Source: Mesorhizobium mediterraneum (lineage in GTDB: Bacteria > Pseudomonadota > Alphaproteobacteria > Rhizobiales > Rhizobiaceae). Taken from it: a DNA stretch of 64,000 nucleotides. The notes under the pieces were generated by a model. It was given only the letters and a program-made list of their open reading frames with translations, ran no database searches and had not been told where the DNA came from. The stretch is from contig NZ_NPKI01000017.1 of NCBI RefSeq assembly GCF_002284565.1, positions 1 through 64,000 of the forward strand, in the 5' to 3' direction. A program made the translations under genes and the position numbers. Below are positions 17,932 to 26,237 of this stretch, piece by piece; positions within the stretch are counted from its first letter, which is position 1, and each line of letters begins with the position of its first letter.

Positions 17932-19263
17932 CTAGAATCCGGTGATCAGCTCGATCTTCGATCCGTCGCTGAAGCGCGAAAAGCGGAAAGCGCCGGGGTC
18001 GACGATGGGCGTGCGGTTGGTGACGATGTCGGCCATGAGCCTGCCGGCAGCCGGGCCGATGCCGAAACCGTGACCGGAAAAGCCGGTTGCGATGTGGAAG
18101 CCTGGAGTGCTGTCGATGGCCGAGATCACCGGGACGGCGTCCGGGGTGACGTCGATGTAGCCGGCCCAGCGCTGCGCGATCTCAGCCTTTGCGAACGCCG
18201 GGAAAGCCTGGGTGAGTTCGACCAGCGCAGCATCGGAAAGTTTCTTGGACGGCTGGGGGTCGAGCACGCGGTTGTATTCGAAGGGGCTTGCCTCATCGAG
18301 CGACCAGCGGCTGGGGATCCGCGCTTCATCGAAGAAGCGGCCGCCGAGCCGAAACCGCAGCGAGTGCCATTCGGCGCGCAGGGCGGGTATGAAGTCGGCG
18401 GCGAAGCGGAAACTCTTCGGCACGATGTCGACGACGTTCTCGTGCCCGGAAGCGATGGTATAGCCGCCATCCCTGCGCTTGCGAACCGCGAAGCTTTTCG
18501 CCCAGATCGCCTGATCCGGCCCGCCTTCGAGAGGCTTGGTGCGGATCACCGAATTCATCACCTTGAGCTGCGGCAGGCGCAGACCGTGATTGCCGGAGAA
18601 CAGGCTCGACCAGGCCCCGCCGGCCAGCACCACCGCGGCGCAGGCGATCGGCCCGCGTTCCGTGACCACGCCTGAAACCTTGCCGGCACTGGTTTCGATG
18701 CCGCGCACCGCGCATTCGGTCAGCACCGTCGCGCCATTGCGCCGTGCCGCCTCGGCTATCGCCGGAGCTGCCTTCTGCGGCTCGGCGCGGCCGTCGACCG
18801 GTGTATAGAGCGCGCCTTTGATGTCTAACCGCGAGTCGGGAAACATCGCCTTGAATTCGGCGCCGCTCAGCATGCGCGATTCCAGTTGGTACGGTTCGAG
18901 GTTGCGGTTCCAGCGCTCGTGTTCGGCAAAATCGCGATCCGTTTCGCAGGTGAAGATGATGCCGGCGCGCGTGTACCCGGTATGCGCTTCGACGCGCTTG
19001 TCGAGGTTGCTCCAAAGACGCAACGCTTCCGCCATCAGCGGCACCTCACGCGGATCGCGCCGCGAAATGCGCACCCATCCCCAATTGCGGCTCGACTGCT
19101 CGTGGCCAATGCCACCCTTCTCGCACAGCGCCACGCTCAGGCCACGCTCGGCGAGTTCAAGCGCGGTCGAACTGCCGATGATGCCACCACCGATAACGAC
19201 AACGTCGACTTTTTCGGGCAATTCGGCATCGCCATGAACGGGAACGACATAGGGACCTGGCAT
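17932..19263 (-). CDS. FAD-dependent oxidoreductase, DAO superfamily
   Basis: The 443-residue product has a FAD-binding fold near its start (VVVIGGGIIGSSTALELAERG), the EQSSRNWGWVRISRRDPRE segment and a C-terminal TGFSGHGFGIGPAAGRLMAD contact, as in sarcosine, glycine or opine oxidase-type enzymes. It differs clearly from the PuuB-like oxidase at 12942, so the cluster encodes two different amine-oxidising flavoproteins. One base separates it from the dehydrogenase gene upstream. The substrate is unknown. Confidence 0.8.
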   Translation of the reverse strand: MPGPYVVPVHGDAELPEKVDVVVIGGGIIGSSTALELAERGLSVALCEKGGIGHEQSSRNWGWVRISRRDPREVPLMAEALRLWSNLDKRVEAHTGYTRAGIIFTCETDRDFAEHERWNRNLEPYQLESRMLSGAEFKAMFPDSRLDIKGALYTPVDGRAEPQKAAPAIAEAARRNGATVLTECAVRGIETSAGKVSGVVTERGPIACAAVVLAGGAWSSLFSGNHGLRLPQLKVMNSVIRTKPLEGGPDQAIWAKSFAVRKRRDGGYTIASGHENVVDIVPKSFRFAADFIPALRAEWHSLRFRLGGRFFDEARIPSRWSLDEASPFEYNRVLDPQPSKKLSDAALVELTQAFPAFAKAEIAQRWAGYIDVTPDAVPVISAIDSTPGFHIATGFSGHGFGIGPAAGRLMADIVTNRTPIVDPGAFRFSRFSDGSKIELITGF

Positions 19264-19264
19264 G

Positions 19265-19963
19265 TCAGTAGAATTCTTCCAGTTGGCAATTCAGGGTGAA
19301 CTCGGCGACGCTCGCTTCATTGGGCAGATCGACGAGCATGGCGATGATGCGAGCAAGATCGGCCGGGTCGGTCATGTCAGCCGGGGCGCGCGCCTCGAGC
19401 GCGCGGGCCATGTCGGTGTCGACCAGGCCAGGACAGACCGCGGTGGCACGGATGCCGACATCGAAGCCGGCGTGGCGAATGCCATGGGCAAGCGCAACAG
19501 CCGCGAATTTCGTCATCGAATAGAGGCCGGAGCCCGCGTGCTTGACCCTTTTGCCCGAAAGCGAGCCGAGGATGATCACCCTGCCGCGCCCGCTCGCCGT
19601 AAGCGCGTTCCACGCCGCCTTGGCCAGCCGGCGCGGCGCCTTGCAATTGATCTCGAGAAGCCGGTTCAGTTCGTCGTCATCGGCCTCGATGACCGTACTG
19701 GTGCTGCAAATGCCCGCACTAGCGACAATGGCGTCGATCCGCCCGAAACGTGCCGTCGCCGCCGTCACCCATCCGGTCTCGAGGTCGGCGCCGGCAGCGT
19801 CGTAGGCATGGATGTGGACCGAGGCGGGATCGGCCCATTCGGGCAGCCGGGGGTCGCGCATGCCGAGCGAGAGCCGCCAGCCCTGCCGTGCGAGCTCCCG
19901 CGCTGTCGCCGCGCCGATGCCGCGGCTCGCTCCGGAGACCAGCGCGACCCGGTTCCGTGTCAC
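19265..19963 (-). CDS. Short-chain dehydrogenase/reductase
   Basis: The 232-residue SDR has the cofactor motif GASRGIG at residues 11-17, the NAG-equivalent ASAG, and the active-site YSMTK with the catalytic serine upstream (GSLSG). Such enzymes oxidise or reduce an alcohol, keto or aldehyde group with NAD(P); here it may handle the carbonyl product of the oxidases. The GTG start overlaps the stop of marR by four bases (GTGA), so the genes are translationally coupled. Confidence 0.85.
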   Translation of the reverse strand: MTRNRVALVSGASRGIGAATARELARQGWRLSLGMRDPRLPEWADPASVHIHAYDAAGADLETGWVTAATARFGRIDAIVASAGICSTSTVIEADDDELNRLLEINCKAPRRLAKAAWNALTASGRGRVIILGSLSGKRVKHAGSGLYSMTKFAAVALAHGIRHAGFDVGIRATAVCPGLVDTDMARALEARAPADMTDPADLARIIAMLVDLPNEASVAEFTLNCQLEEFY

Positions 19964-20445
19964 GGCAGGCCCACGATACGCCGATAGGCGCGCTTGAGGA
20001 TGTCCATCAGCTGCTGCTGTTCCTCGGCGGAGATGAATTTGAAGAAGTCCCTGGACTGTTCCGTCACCAGCGGGCGGATTCGTGCGGCGAGCGCGGCGCC
20101 CTTCTCGGTGATGTAGAGTTCCTGCGCGCGGCTGTCGGTCGAGGACTGCCGCCGCGTGATCAGGCCATGATCTTCCATCTGCTCCATCAGCCGGCCGGTG
20201 GCGGAGCGATCGCGCAGGATCAGTTGGGCAATGATCGAGGGACGGATGCCGGGATGGCTGTCGACCAGCAGCAATGTGGTGATCTTGCCGGTGCCCTTGG
20301 CCACGTCGAGGCCTTCGAGCTTGTCATCGAGGTCGCGCGACACCGCGATGTTCATGGTGCGGATATAAAAGCTCAGCGTGTCCTCGAGCACGTCCAGCGT
20401 GACTTCGGTGATCGACGTCGGCGGCGTTTTCGACCGTGCGTTCAC
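19960..20445 (-). CDS. MarR family transcriptional regulator
   Basis: The 161-residue regulator has the MarR winged-helix layout: a dimerisation helix, PSIIAQLILRDRSATGRLMEQMEDHGLITRR as recognition helix plus wing start, the DSRAQELYITEKG wing and a C-terminal helix. It sits inside the ABC/oxidase cluster as second gene. Matching interrupted palindromes occur upstream of this gene (20563) and upstream of the ATPase gene (22351), so it is the obvious candidate to bind both and respond to the transported solute or its product. Confidence 0.85.
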   Translation of the reverse strand: MNARSKTPPTSITEVTLDVLEDTLSFYIRTMNIAVSRDLDDKLEGLDVAKGTGKITTLLLVDSHPGIRPSIIAQLILRDRSATGRLMEQMEDHGLITRRQSSTDSRAQELYITEKGAALAARIRPLVTEQSRDFFKFISAEEQQQLMDILKRAYRRIVGLP

Positions 20446-20562
20446 GCGTACTTCCGCTCCGCTTCCACGGCTTCGCCGATCGCGGAGCGCAACAGACGCT
20501 CCCCAACCCGGCAGGAACCGGTCGTCAGGACATTTCCAAGTTAGAACGTAATCAAATGCCAG

Positions 20563-20583
20563 ATAGTGGACATTTGCAACTAT
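20563..20583. promoter_or_regulatory. Predicted MarR operator 1
   Basis: The interrupted palindrome ATAGT-N11-ACTAT with an inner GGA...A is 118 bases upstream of marR, in the gap after the ATPase gene. It matches the site at 22351-22371 at all but the central seven positions. An overlapping CAAATG/CATTTG pair adds dyad symmetry. Confidence 0.6.
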
Positions 20584-20640
20584 ATTTCGCGGCTAAGCGG
20601 AAAGATCCTGTAGTCGGCTCCTTTTGCGATGCCGCTGGCC

Positions 20641-22284
20641 TCAGGCTGCGCTCTCCCAGTCCGCGCCAGGAATGGCCGCCACGAGCCGTTTGGTGTAGTC
20701 GTTCTGGGGATCGCGGAATACCTGTACCGGGGTTCCGGACTCGACCACGCGGCCCTTATACATGACCGCGATTTCGTCGCAGATCTGGCTCGCGATGCGC
20801 AGATCGTGGGTGATGAACATCATCGCCACATTGGTGTCGCGCTGGATCTCGGTGAGCAGCTGCACGATCTGCGCCTGGATGGAGACGTCGAGCGCCGAGA
20901 CCGCCTCGTCGGCCACCAGCAGCAACGGGTCGAACATCAGGGCGCGCGCGATGCCGATGCGCTGCCGCTGCCCGCCGGAAAATTCGTGCGGAAAGCGGTC
21001 ATAGGCGCCGCGGTCGAGCCGCACCGTCCCGAGGAGGCGCAGCGCCTTGCTGCGCGCCTCCGCCGCCGCCATGCCATGCGCGACGGGACCGACAGTCAGG
21101 ATCCGGCCCACGGTGTGGCGCGGGTTGAGCGAGGCGAACGGATCCTGGAATATCATCTGGATCAACGGACGCATCGGGCGGAACGCGGCGGCCGACATTG
21201 CCGCGATGTCACGTCCGTCGAACATAATGCGTCCGCTGTCGGGCTCCGCGAGCTTGAGCAGGACCCTTCCTAGCGACGACTTTCCGGAGCCGGATTCGCC
21301 GACGATGCCCAGCGTCTGGCCTTTGCGGATCGAGAAGCTGACATCATTGACCGCATGCACGATGCGCGCCTTGGTGAAGAAACTTCCCTGCCCGCCATAG
21401 ATTTTGTTGAGCTTGTCTACCTCGATCACCACCGGCTGTGCCGCGTGTTTCTCGCGCTCTAGCGAGCGCACGCGCGGCACGGCCGCAATCAACCGTTGCG
21501 TATAGGGATGACTGGGACGGTTGAGCACGTCGGCGGTCAGGCCCTGTTCGACCAGCTTGCCCTTCTCCATGACGACGACGCGGTCGGCGATCTCGGAGAC
21601 GACGCCGAAATCATGGGTGATGAACATCACGCTCATGCCCTTGCGTCGTTGGATCTTGCGGATCAATTCGAGGATCTGCGCCTGCGTCGTCACATCCAAT
21701 GCCGTTGTCGGCTCGTCGGCAATCAGCACATCGGGATCGAGCGCCAGCGCCATCGCGATCATCACGCGCTGTCGCTGTCCGCCGGAAAGGCGGAACGGAT
21801 ATTGGTGTTGCATCAGCGGCGGTTCGGGCAGGCCAACCTCTTCCAGCAATTCCAGCACCCGGAGCGCGCGGCTGTCGCGGTCGCCGACATTGTGCGCGCG
21901 CATGACCTCGACAATCTGGGCGCCGACCGTCATCAAAGGATTGAGCGCGGAGAGCGGATCCTGGAAGATGATCGATACCGCGCGGCCGCGAAGCCCGCGC
22001 AGCGTCGTTTCGTTGGCGCCGGTGATCTCCTGGCCCTTGAACAGGATCTTGCCCGACGTGACGCGGATGGTCGAGGGCAATAGTCCCATCACCGCGTTCG
22101 CCGTCACCGACTTGCCGGAACCGGATTCGCCGATAATGCAAAGAATCTCGCCAGCGTGCAGTTTAAACGATACGTCTTCGACCGCGAACGCTCGCTCCAT
22201 GTTGCTCGGCAGGCTCACCGTCAATCGTTCGACAGCCAGCAGAGGCTCGCCGCCGCGTTGGGCACCCTTCGTGCTGTTCGCCAT
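20641..22284 (-). CDS. ABC transporter ATPase, DppD-DppF fusion
   Basis: The 547-residue protein joins two complete ABC ATPase domains. The first has Walker A at 52-59 (GESGSGKS), signature LSGGQ at 167-171 and Walker B ending DE near 190. The second has Walker A at 329-336 and signature FSGGQ at 435-439. Each ends with the oligopeptide-type extension (HPYTQRLIAAVP and its counterpart). It energises the DppB/DppC-type channel. AAGGGAG precedes the ATG at 22284. It is the first gene of the leftward cluster, 67 bases downstream of the predicted operator. Confidence 0.9.
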   Translation of the reverse strand: MANSTKGAQRGGEPLLAVERLTVSLPSNMERAFAVEDVSFKLHAGEILCIIGESGSGKSVTANAVMGLLPSTIRVTSGKILFKGQEITGANETTLRGLRGRAVSIIFQDPLSALNPLMTVGAQIVEVMRAHNVGDRDSRALRVLELLEEVGLPEPPLMQHQYPFRLSGGQRQRVMIAMALALDPDVLIADEPTTALDVTTQAQILELIRKIQRRKGMSVMFITHDFGVVSEIADRVVVMEKGKLVEQGLTADVLNRPSHPYTQRLIAAVPRVRSLEREKHAAQPVVIEVDKLNKIYGGQGSFFTKARIVHAVNDVSFSIRKGQTLGIVGESGSGKSSLGRVLLKLAEPDSGRIMFDGRDIAAMSAAAFRPMRPLIQMIFQDPFASLNPRHTVGRILTVGPVAHGMAAAEARSKALRLLGTVRLDRGAYDRFPHEFSGGQRQRIGIARALMFDPLLLVADEAVSALDVSIQAQIVQLLTEIQRDTNVAMMFITHDLRIASQICDEIAVMYKGRVVESGTPVQVFRDPQNDYTKRLVAAIPGADWESAA

Positions 22285-22350
22285 GTCGGCACTCCCTTCG
22301 CACCAGGTCGGCGGCTGCAAGCAAACGACGTCAGCACGAGCGTAGCGGAG

Positions 22351-22371
22351 ATAGTGGATAACGACAACTAT
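22351..22371. promoter_or_regulatory. Predicted MarR operator 2
   Basis: This is the same motif as at 20563-20583: ATAGT-N11-ACTAT, here extended to GAGATAGT and ACTATCTC arms. It lies 67 bases before the ATPase start, where a promoter of the leftward operon is expected. Confidence 0.65.
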
Positions 22372-22544
22372 CTCGGTTGTGCTCGGACGCAAAGAGGAGT
22401 TGGCCGCCTTTCGACGGCTGGATGATCAGGCACGCCGGCTGGAGCGAACCTCGGATAATCCGTCTTTCCATGCATTCGTCGCTAGCGAACGCGCCGCATC
22501 GGCCTCGTATGGCCGTCGATCAGTGTTTAGTTGGCAGACGGATT

Positions 22545-22622
22545 CTACGACAGAGCATCACGCAAACTGCAGCCGTGCGCCTTGAGACTGACGCCAAAGA
22601 ATTCCAGTTCAAACTTGTTCAT
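22545..22622 (-). CDS. Possible 25-residue peptide or truncated gene start
   Basis: An ATG at 22622 stands exactly 7 bases after GGAGG and opens 25 codons (MNKFELEFFGVSLKAHG and a short tail). An inverted repeat (AATGCCT / AGGCATT, about 22625-22651) includes part of the ribosome-binding site and could hide it in RNA. It may be a small gene, a leader peptide, or the start of a gene lost to deletion. Support rests on the ribosome-binding site only. Confidence 0.3.
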   Translation of the reverse strand: MNKFELEFFGVSLKAHGCSLRDALS

Positions 22623-22682
22623 CGGAATGCCTCCGGGATTGGTGGAAGGCATTATCCGCCATTGTGCCCCCTTCCCCGTAAT

Positions 22683-22777
22683 GCGCCCGGTTTTCGCCCA
22701 AACGCGCCGGACGAGTACAACGACAGTACAACTTAGAGGAACTGGTTCCACTAAGCTGTATACGTTGCTTTTCGCGA
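22683..22777 (+). repeat. Imperfect direct repeat, copy 1
   Basis: About 95 bases match 26238-26339 at roughly 70 percent by eye. Perfect blocks include GACGAGTAC, AGTACAACTT and CGTTGCTTTTCGCGA. Copy 1 lies just upstream of the PrtN-like gene, so it may be its control region. Confidence 0.55.
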
Positions 22778-22834
22778 CGCCGGCCTCTGTGAGATGTGAC
22801 TCATTTCATTCTAATTTTCAAAGCATAACCATCA

Positions 22835-23116
22835 ATGTCATTCAACACCGCTTTTCTGCTCATGGCCCAATACAATGGTAAGGCCATCATTCCGCTGGAT
22901 CAGGTCCGGCGCGATTTCTTTTCGCACCTGACGCTCCCGAACTTTCTCCGCAAACTCAGTTCAGGCGACATCGCCTTGCCGCTCATGCGAATAGAAACAA
23001 ATCAGAAATGTGCCATGGGTATCCATTTGCAGGATTTGGCAGACTACCTTGATAAGCGCAGACCGGTGGCCCAGAGGGAGTTTTCCCAGATGAGCGGTTG
23101 GAAAATGCAGATGTAG
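22835..23116 (+). CDS. Pyocin-activator PrtN-like protein
   Basis: The 93-residue product matches the PrtN family layout: NTAFLLMAQYNGKAIIPLDQV, then DFFSHLTLPNFLRKLSSGDIALPLMRIE, QKCAMGIHLQDLADYLDKRR. PrtN in Pseudomonas activates pyocin genes; rhizobial homologues are small DNA-binding proteins often carried on accessory or phage-derived DNA. No pyocin or phage genes are nearby. The ATG at 22835 has no purine-rich site, but the family starts at this position. Confidence 0.75.
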   Translation: MSFNTAFLLMAQYNGKAIIPLDQVRRDFFSHLTLPNFLRKLSSGDIALPLMRIETNQKCAMGIHLQDLADYLDKRRPVAQREFSQMSGWKMQM

Positions 23117-23191
23117 CGCTGAGGAAGCGTCCGCTTCGCGCCCGATGTCGGCCATTGGGCTAGTGTCTGCCACATCCCGAAAGCGGTCACC

Positions 23192-23213
23192 GGAGACCGA
23201 GCTGTAAGTCTCC
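23192..23213. terminator. Possible hairpin between convergent genes
   Basis: GGAGAC pairs with GTCTCC across a 10-base loop between the ends of the PrtN-like gene and the leftward oxidoreductase gene. The stem is short and lacks a T run, so terminator function is only suggested by position. Confidence 0.3.
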
Positions 23214-23223
23214 TTCCGCGCCG

Positions 23224-24384
23224 TTAGTAGCCGGAGAGCTCCTCGCTGCGTACATCCCCATCGTTGACGCCCAACCCGCTGAGCATCTCGTGCATGGCTC
23301 CGACCATCGCCGGCGATCCCGCAAGGTAGTAGATAGGCGCGAGCATGTCGGGCAGATGCCGCCGCATCAACGCGGCATTGATCGCTCCAGTCTGCCCATC
23401 CCAGGGTTGAGCCACTTCACTCGCCGCTGTCATCGTGGCGACAACGTTGAAGTTAGGGTTGGTCTTCTGCAGCCATTGCAGTTCCCCGAGAAAGGCTGCG
23501 TTCTCCGGCCGGCGGTTCGAATAAAATAGCGTGATGCGGTGGGGCAGCCTTGCCGCGGCGGCATAGCGAGCCATGGCCAGAAACGGCGTGATGCCGATGC
23601 CGCCAGCAAGGAACACCGCCGGTCGCATCGGATCGTCGTGCAGGGTCAAGTCGCCATTTGGATCAGTCATGCGCACCCCGCCGCCCATGGGGAGCGACGC
23701 CAGGGAACGCTTGAATGCCGTATCGCGGAGGCGCGTTGCGACCATCAACTCCGGCTCCTCTGGCCCGCTGGCCAGCGTGAGGTGGCGGGAGCTACCCTTG
23801 CTGTCCGTCTCGGACGGGTTGAGCAGCGTGAGCGATATCGACTGGCCGGCCAGATGACGGAAACCGGCCGGCTTGGCGAAGCGAAACGCCATGGTGCCGT
23901 CGGCAACCATGTCGCGACCAACCAATTGCACTTCATGCGTAACGCTCTGGCGATTGAGCCTGCCTGATAGCTTGAGACCGTCGCGCATGTTGAGACTGAG
24001 CAGCGCGATGTTCGTCGCCCCCGCGATCATCTCGAGCGTTTGCACAGCGTAGAACATGGTGTCGAATTCTGCCGCGTGCGCCTTGGCCGCGAGGAACAAC
24101 GCGGAGGGGATAAGCACCAGGATGCCGTTTGCCGCAATCACCGGCATGCGCCTGAGCTTCGCGCCGACAACACCGGCCCGCCGTCCGCCGGAAAGGGCAA
24201 GGCCCGAGCCGCCTGCTGCAGCGATGGCAGGGACCAGCAGCAGGAAGCCCCATGGTATGGCCGTCTTGACGGCGATGATGGTGCCGTCGGAGGCGAATAG
24301 TTCAGCGAGCACGGTCGAGAACCAGAAGGTCAGGATCGTTAGGAGCGCGATCGTGCCTGCGACGGGATGAATGAGCTTGGTCAT
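23224..24384 (-). CDS. Membrane-anchored ferredoxin-reductase-type oxidoreductase
   Basis: The 386-residue product has three to four N-terminal membrane segments (to about residue 130) and then a FAD/NAD(P)H reductase domain. A FAD-binding barrel has the segment GQSISLTLLNPSE and SRHLTLASGPEE; the nucleotide-binding part has AVFLAGGIGITPFLAMARY and YYLAGSPAMVGAMHEML. It resembles flavohaemoprotein or phenol-hydroxylase reductases without a globin or 2Fe-2S domain. It is the last gene of a leftward set with DUF1772 and monooxygenase-like proteins. The ATG at 24384 is chosen by family similarity. Confidence 0.75.
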   Translation of the reverse strand: MTKLIHPVAGTIALLTILTFWFSTVLAELFASDGTIIAVKTAIPWGFLLLVPAIAAAGGSGLALSGGRRAGVVGAKLRRMPVIAANGILVLIPSALFLAAKAHAAEFDTMFYAVQTLEMIAGATNIALLSLNMRDGLKLSGRLNRQSVTHEVQLVGRDMVADGTMAFRFAKPAGFRHLAGQSISLTLLNPSETDSKGSSRHLTLASGPEEPELMVATRLRDTAFKRSLASLPMGGGVRMTDPNGDLTLHDDPMRPAVFLAGGIGITPFLAMARYAAAARLPHRITLFYSNRRPENAAFLGELQWLQKTNPNFNVVATMTAASEVAQPWDGQTGAINAALMRRHLPDMLAPIYYLAGSPAMVGAMHEMLSGLGVNDGDVRSEELSGY

Positions 24385-24397
24385 GGTTTCTGTGTCT

Positions 24398-24844
24398 TCA
24401 CCGGCTGATGGCGAGCACGCCCAGCACCGAGGCGGCGGCGGCAAGCCCGATGCGGACGTAGTGAATCATGATCCAGGTGTTGAGCCGGTCAGGAACCTGG
24501 TCGAGGGGCAGGGCTTTGGCCGCGAACTGAGCGTTGGTTGGCACGAACCAGATCATTGTGAGCGCCAGGACGCCCGCGATGCAGGCGGCCGATCCGATCC
24601 AGAGCATACGCGGCCCAACGTCGCCCCAGCCGAGCCAGAGGGAGCCGATCAGGCCGACGAGGGTCGGAACGACGACAATAGGAATCGCCCCGGAAATGAA
24701 CCCGTTGTTCTGGCTGAACCAGTCGAGGAACTCGGCTGCGGGGAGGCTCTTCCAGTAGCCGCCGAGCGTCACACCAATAGTCAGCATGACTCCGGCGAAC
24801 ATGGCCGAACCCGTGACGGCGAGTATGTTGAACAGGAGTCGCAT
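24398..24844 (-). CDS. DUF1772 membrane protein (anthrone-oxygenase-like)
   Basis: The 148-residue protein has four hydrophobic segments and the DUF1772 layout: an N-terminal GSAMFAGVMLTIG, a central PIVVVPTLVGLIGSLWLG and a late IWFVPTNAQF followed by a helix before the last segment. Fungal relatives act as anthrone oxygenases; bacterial ones are uncharacterised. It sits between the monooxygenase-like gene and the reductase gene, suggesting a small redox or detoxification operon. Confidence 0.75.
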   Translation of the reverse strand: MRLLFNILAVTGSAMFAGVMLTIGVTLGGYWKSLPAAEFLDWFSQNNGFISGAIPIVVVPTLVGLIGSLWLGWGDVGPRMLWIGSAACIAGVLALTMIWFVPTNAQFAAKALPLDQVPDRLNTWIMIHYVRIGLAAAASVLGVLAISR

Positions 24845-24904
24845 CGGACTCTCTCCTCTTGGCTTGATTTCGATTGTGATGACTTCGGGCTGCAGGCGTC
24901 GCGT

Positions 24905-25273
24905 TTATGCGACGCAGATGCCGGGCACCGCCACCTTCTGGAACAAGTGCGGAGAGGCAACCTCCGACGACGGATAGGCTCCCAGTTTCGCTCTGAATTC
25001 GGGATGCGTGAACGCGGCCCGGAAGGCGGCCGTCGATTCCCAGACTGCGTAGTTCAGGTAGGTCGGGTTTTCGCCGATGGCGCGGTGGAGCTGGATGGAA
25101 ATGAGGCCCGGCTGGGTCTTCATGAAGGACGCATCGTCCTCCCACGCTTGAAGAAACACCGCTTCGTCGGCCGGATCGAGCGTGAACAGATTGATGAGCA
25201 CGATGGCCTTGGCATCGATTCCGATCTGACGGTCGATGGGAAAGGCAGGATCGAGGGGGCGCATGGTGGGCAT
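24905..25273 (-). CDS. Antibiotic-biosynthesis-monooxygenase-like protein
   Basis: The 122-residue product shows the ABM dimeric alpha/beta-barrel pattern: AIVLINLFTLDPADEAVFLQAWEDD, MKTQPGLISIQLHRA and NYAVWESTAAFRAAFTHPEF. Members are cofactor-free monooxygenases or haem-degrading enzymes of small size. AGGAG precedes the ATG at 25273. It is the first leftward gene and shares a divergent promoter region, with two palindromes, with the marR gene at 25393. Confidence 0.8.
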   Translation of the reverse strand: MPTMRPLDPAFPIDRQIGIDAKAIVLINLFTLDPADEAVFLQAWEDDASFMKTQPGLISIQLHRAIGENPTYLNYAVWESTAAFRAAFTHPEFRAKLGAYPSSEVASPHLFQKVAVPGICVA

Positions 25274-25312
25274 GAAGGTCTCCTGAAGGTGAATTGCCAC
25301 CGAAGCGGCGAT

Positions 25313-25330
25313 TTGACATCATTATGTCGA
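25313..25330. promoter_or_regulatory. Predicted MarR operator in divergent region, site A
   Basis: TTGACATCATTATGTCGA has arms TTGACAT/ATGTCGA with one mismatch around a 4-base centre. It lies 40 bases upstream of the monooxygenase-like gene and 43 bases (about four helix turns) from site B. Confidence 0.65.
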
Positions 25331-25355
25331 CTGGGTACCATCGACACATAATGAA

Positions 25356-25384
25356 TTGACATCATCATGTCAATAGCATCATAT
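25356..25384 (+). promoter_or_regulatory. marR promoter with operator site B
   Basis: TTGACATCATCATGTCAA (25356-25373) is an exact palindrome with arms TTGACAT/ATGTCAA. Its first six bases are also a consensus -35 (TTGACA), followed after 17 bases by TCATAT (25379-25384) as -10. Transcription would begin at about 25391, two bases before the ATG. Operator and promoter overlap, as expected for autorepression. Confidence 0.65.
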
Positions 25385-25392
25385 GGTGACAA

Positions 25393-25863
25393 ATGAACAA
25401 ACCACAGCGCGCCTCAGCCGGAGATGCCTTGACCGATCTCATTCTGACGATGTTCCGGGTGAACAACCTGACCCTTGCCTGGGGCGACCGGCTCGTGGCG
25501 CCTCTAGGGCTGACGAGTGCCCGTTGGCAGATCCTGGGGGCCGTCGTGGCGGCGGAACGGCCACAGCCGGTCGCCTGGCTTGCGCGCGATCTCGGCGCCA
25601 ATCGCCAGAACGTTCAGCGCATCGTCAACGATCTGACCAAGGAAGAGTTGGTGGCATTCGAGCCAAACCCGCATCATCGCCGTGCGCAACTCGTGACGCT
25701 GACCGACAAGGGACGGCAGACCTATGATGCGGCCATTCGCTTGTACACGCCGCGGGTCGAGGCGCTCGCGGAAGGGCTTGCCGTAAAAGACATCGAAGCG
25801 GCCCGCAGCGTGATGACGATGCTGCGGCAGAAACTTGAGGGCGATGAAAATACTCATGTGTAA
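25393..25863 (+). CDS. MarR family regulator, probably leaderless
   Basis: The 156-residue regulator has the MarR layout with LGLTSARWQILGAVV, the recognition helix region VAWLARDLGANRQNVQRIVNDL and the wing NPHHRRAQLVTLTDKG. It faces the leftward monooxygenase/DUF1772/reductase genes across 119 bases containing two palindromes, so it probably represses both directions. No ribosome-binding site precedes the ATG, and the promoter spacing predicts an mRNA beginning almost at the start codon. Confidence 0.85.
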   Translation: MNKPQRASAGDALTDLILTMFRVNNLTLAWGDRLVAPLGLTSARWQILGAVVAAERPQPVAWLARDLGANRQNVQRIVNDLTKEELVAFEPNPHHRRAQLVTLTDKGRQTYDAAIRLYTPRVEALAEGLAVKDIEAARSVMTMLRQKLEGDENTHV

Positions 25864-25963
25864 GCCTCGCCCAGCGAACGGTGGTGTGCGTAGGGCGGGT
25901 TGTGATCGCTAACCGACCAGCGTCTGGTCCGCAGGGCCGGCCCGACATTGGCCATTGGCTTGA

Positions 25964-26028
25964 ATGTCCGCTACTCGCCTTCTGGAAGCAAGAAGCAGCC
26001 AGTCTGCTGCCGGCCCCTGAGCGGACAT
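25964..26028. repeat. Inverted repeat with long spacer
   Basis: ATGTCCGCT (25964-25972) pairs exactly with AGCGGACAT (26020-26028), 47 bases apart. It lies downstream of the MarR gene; its role is unknown. Confidence 0.45.
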
Positions 26029-26237
26029 CGCACTTTCTTGTCAACCCTATCTTCCCAAACGGACCGCTTGGGGTGTCGGTCATTCTGGTAGGCGGCAGCG
26101 AGCGCACGTAGGCAAGGAAGACCCTGTGGGCGTAAGCGGAAACGGGAGATACTTAGGCGCCCCTGCACCAGCATTCCGGCTCGAAAACTCACACCCTGAA
26201 GTTCACAAATCCTGCACTAATCACGCAACTCTGAAAC

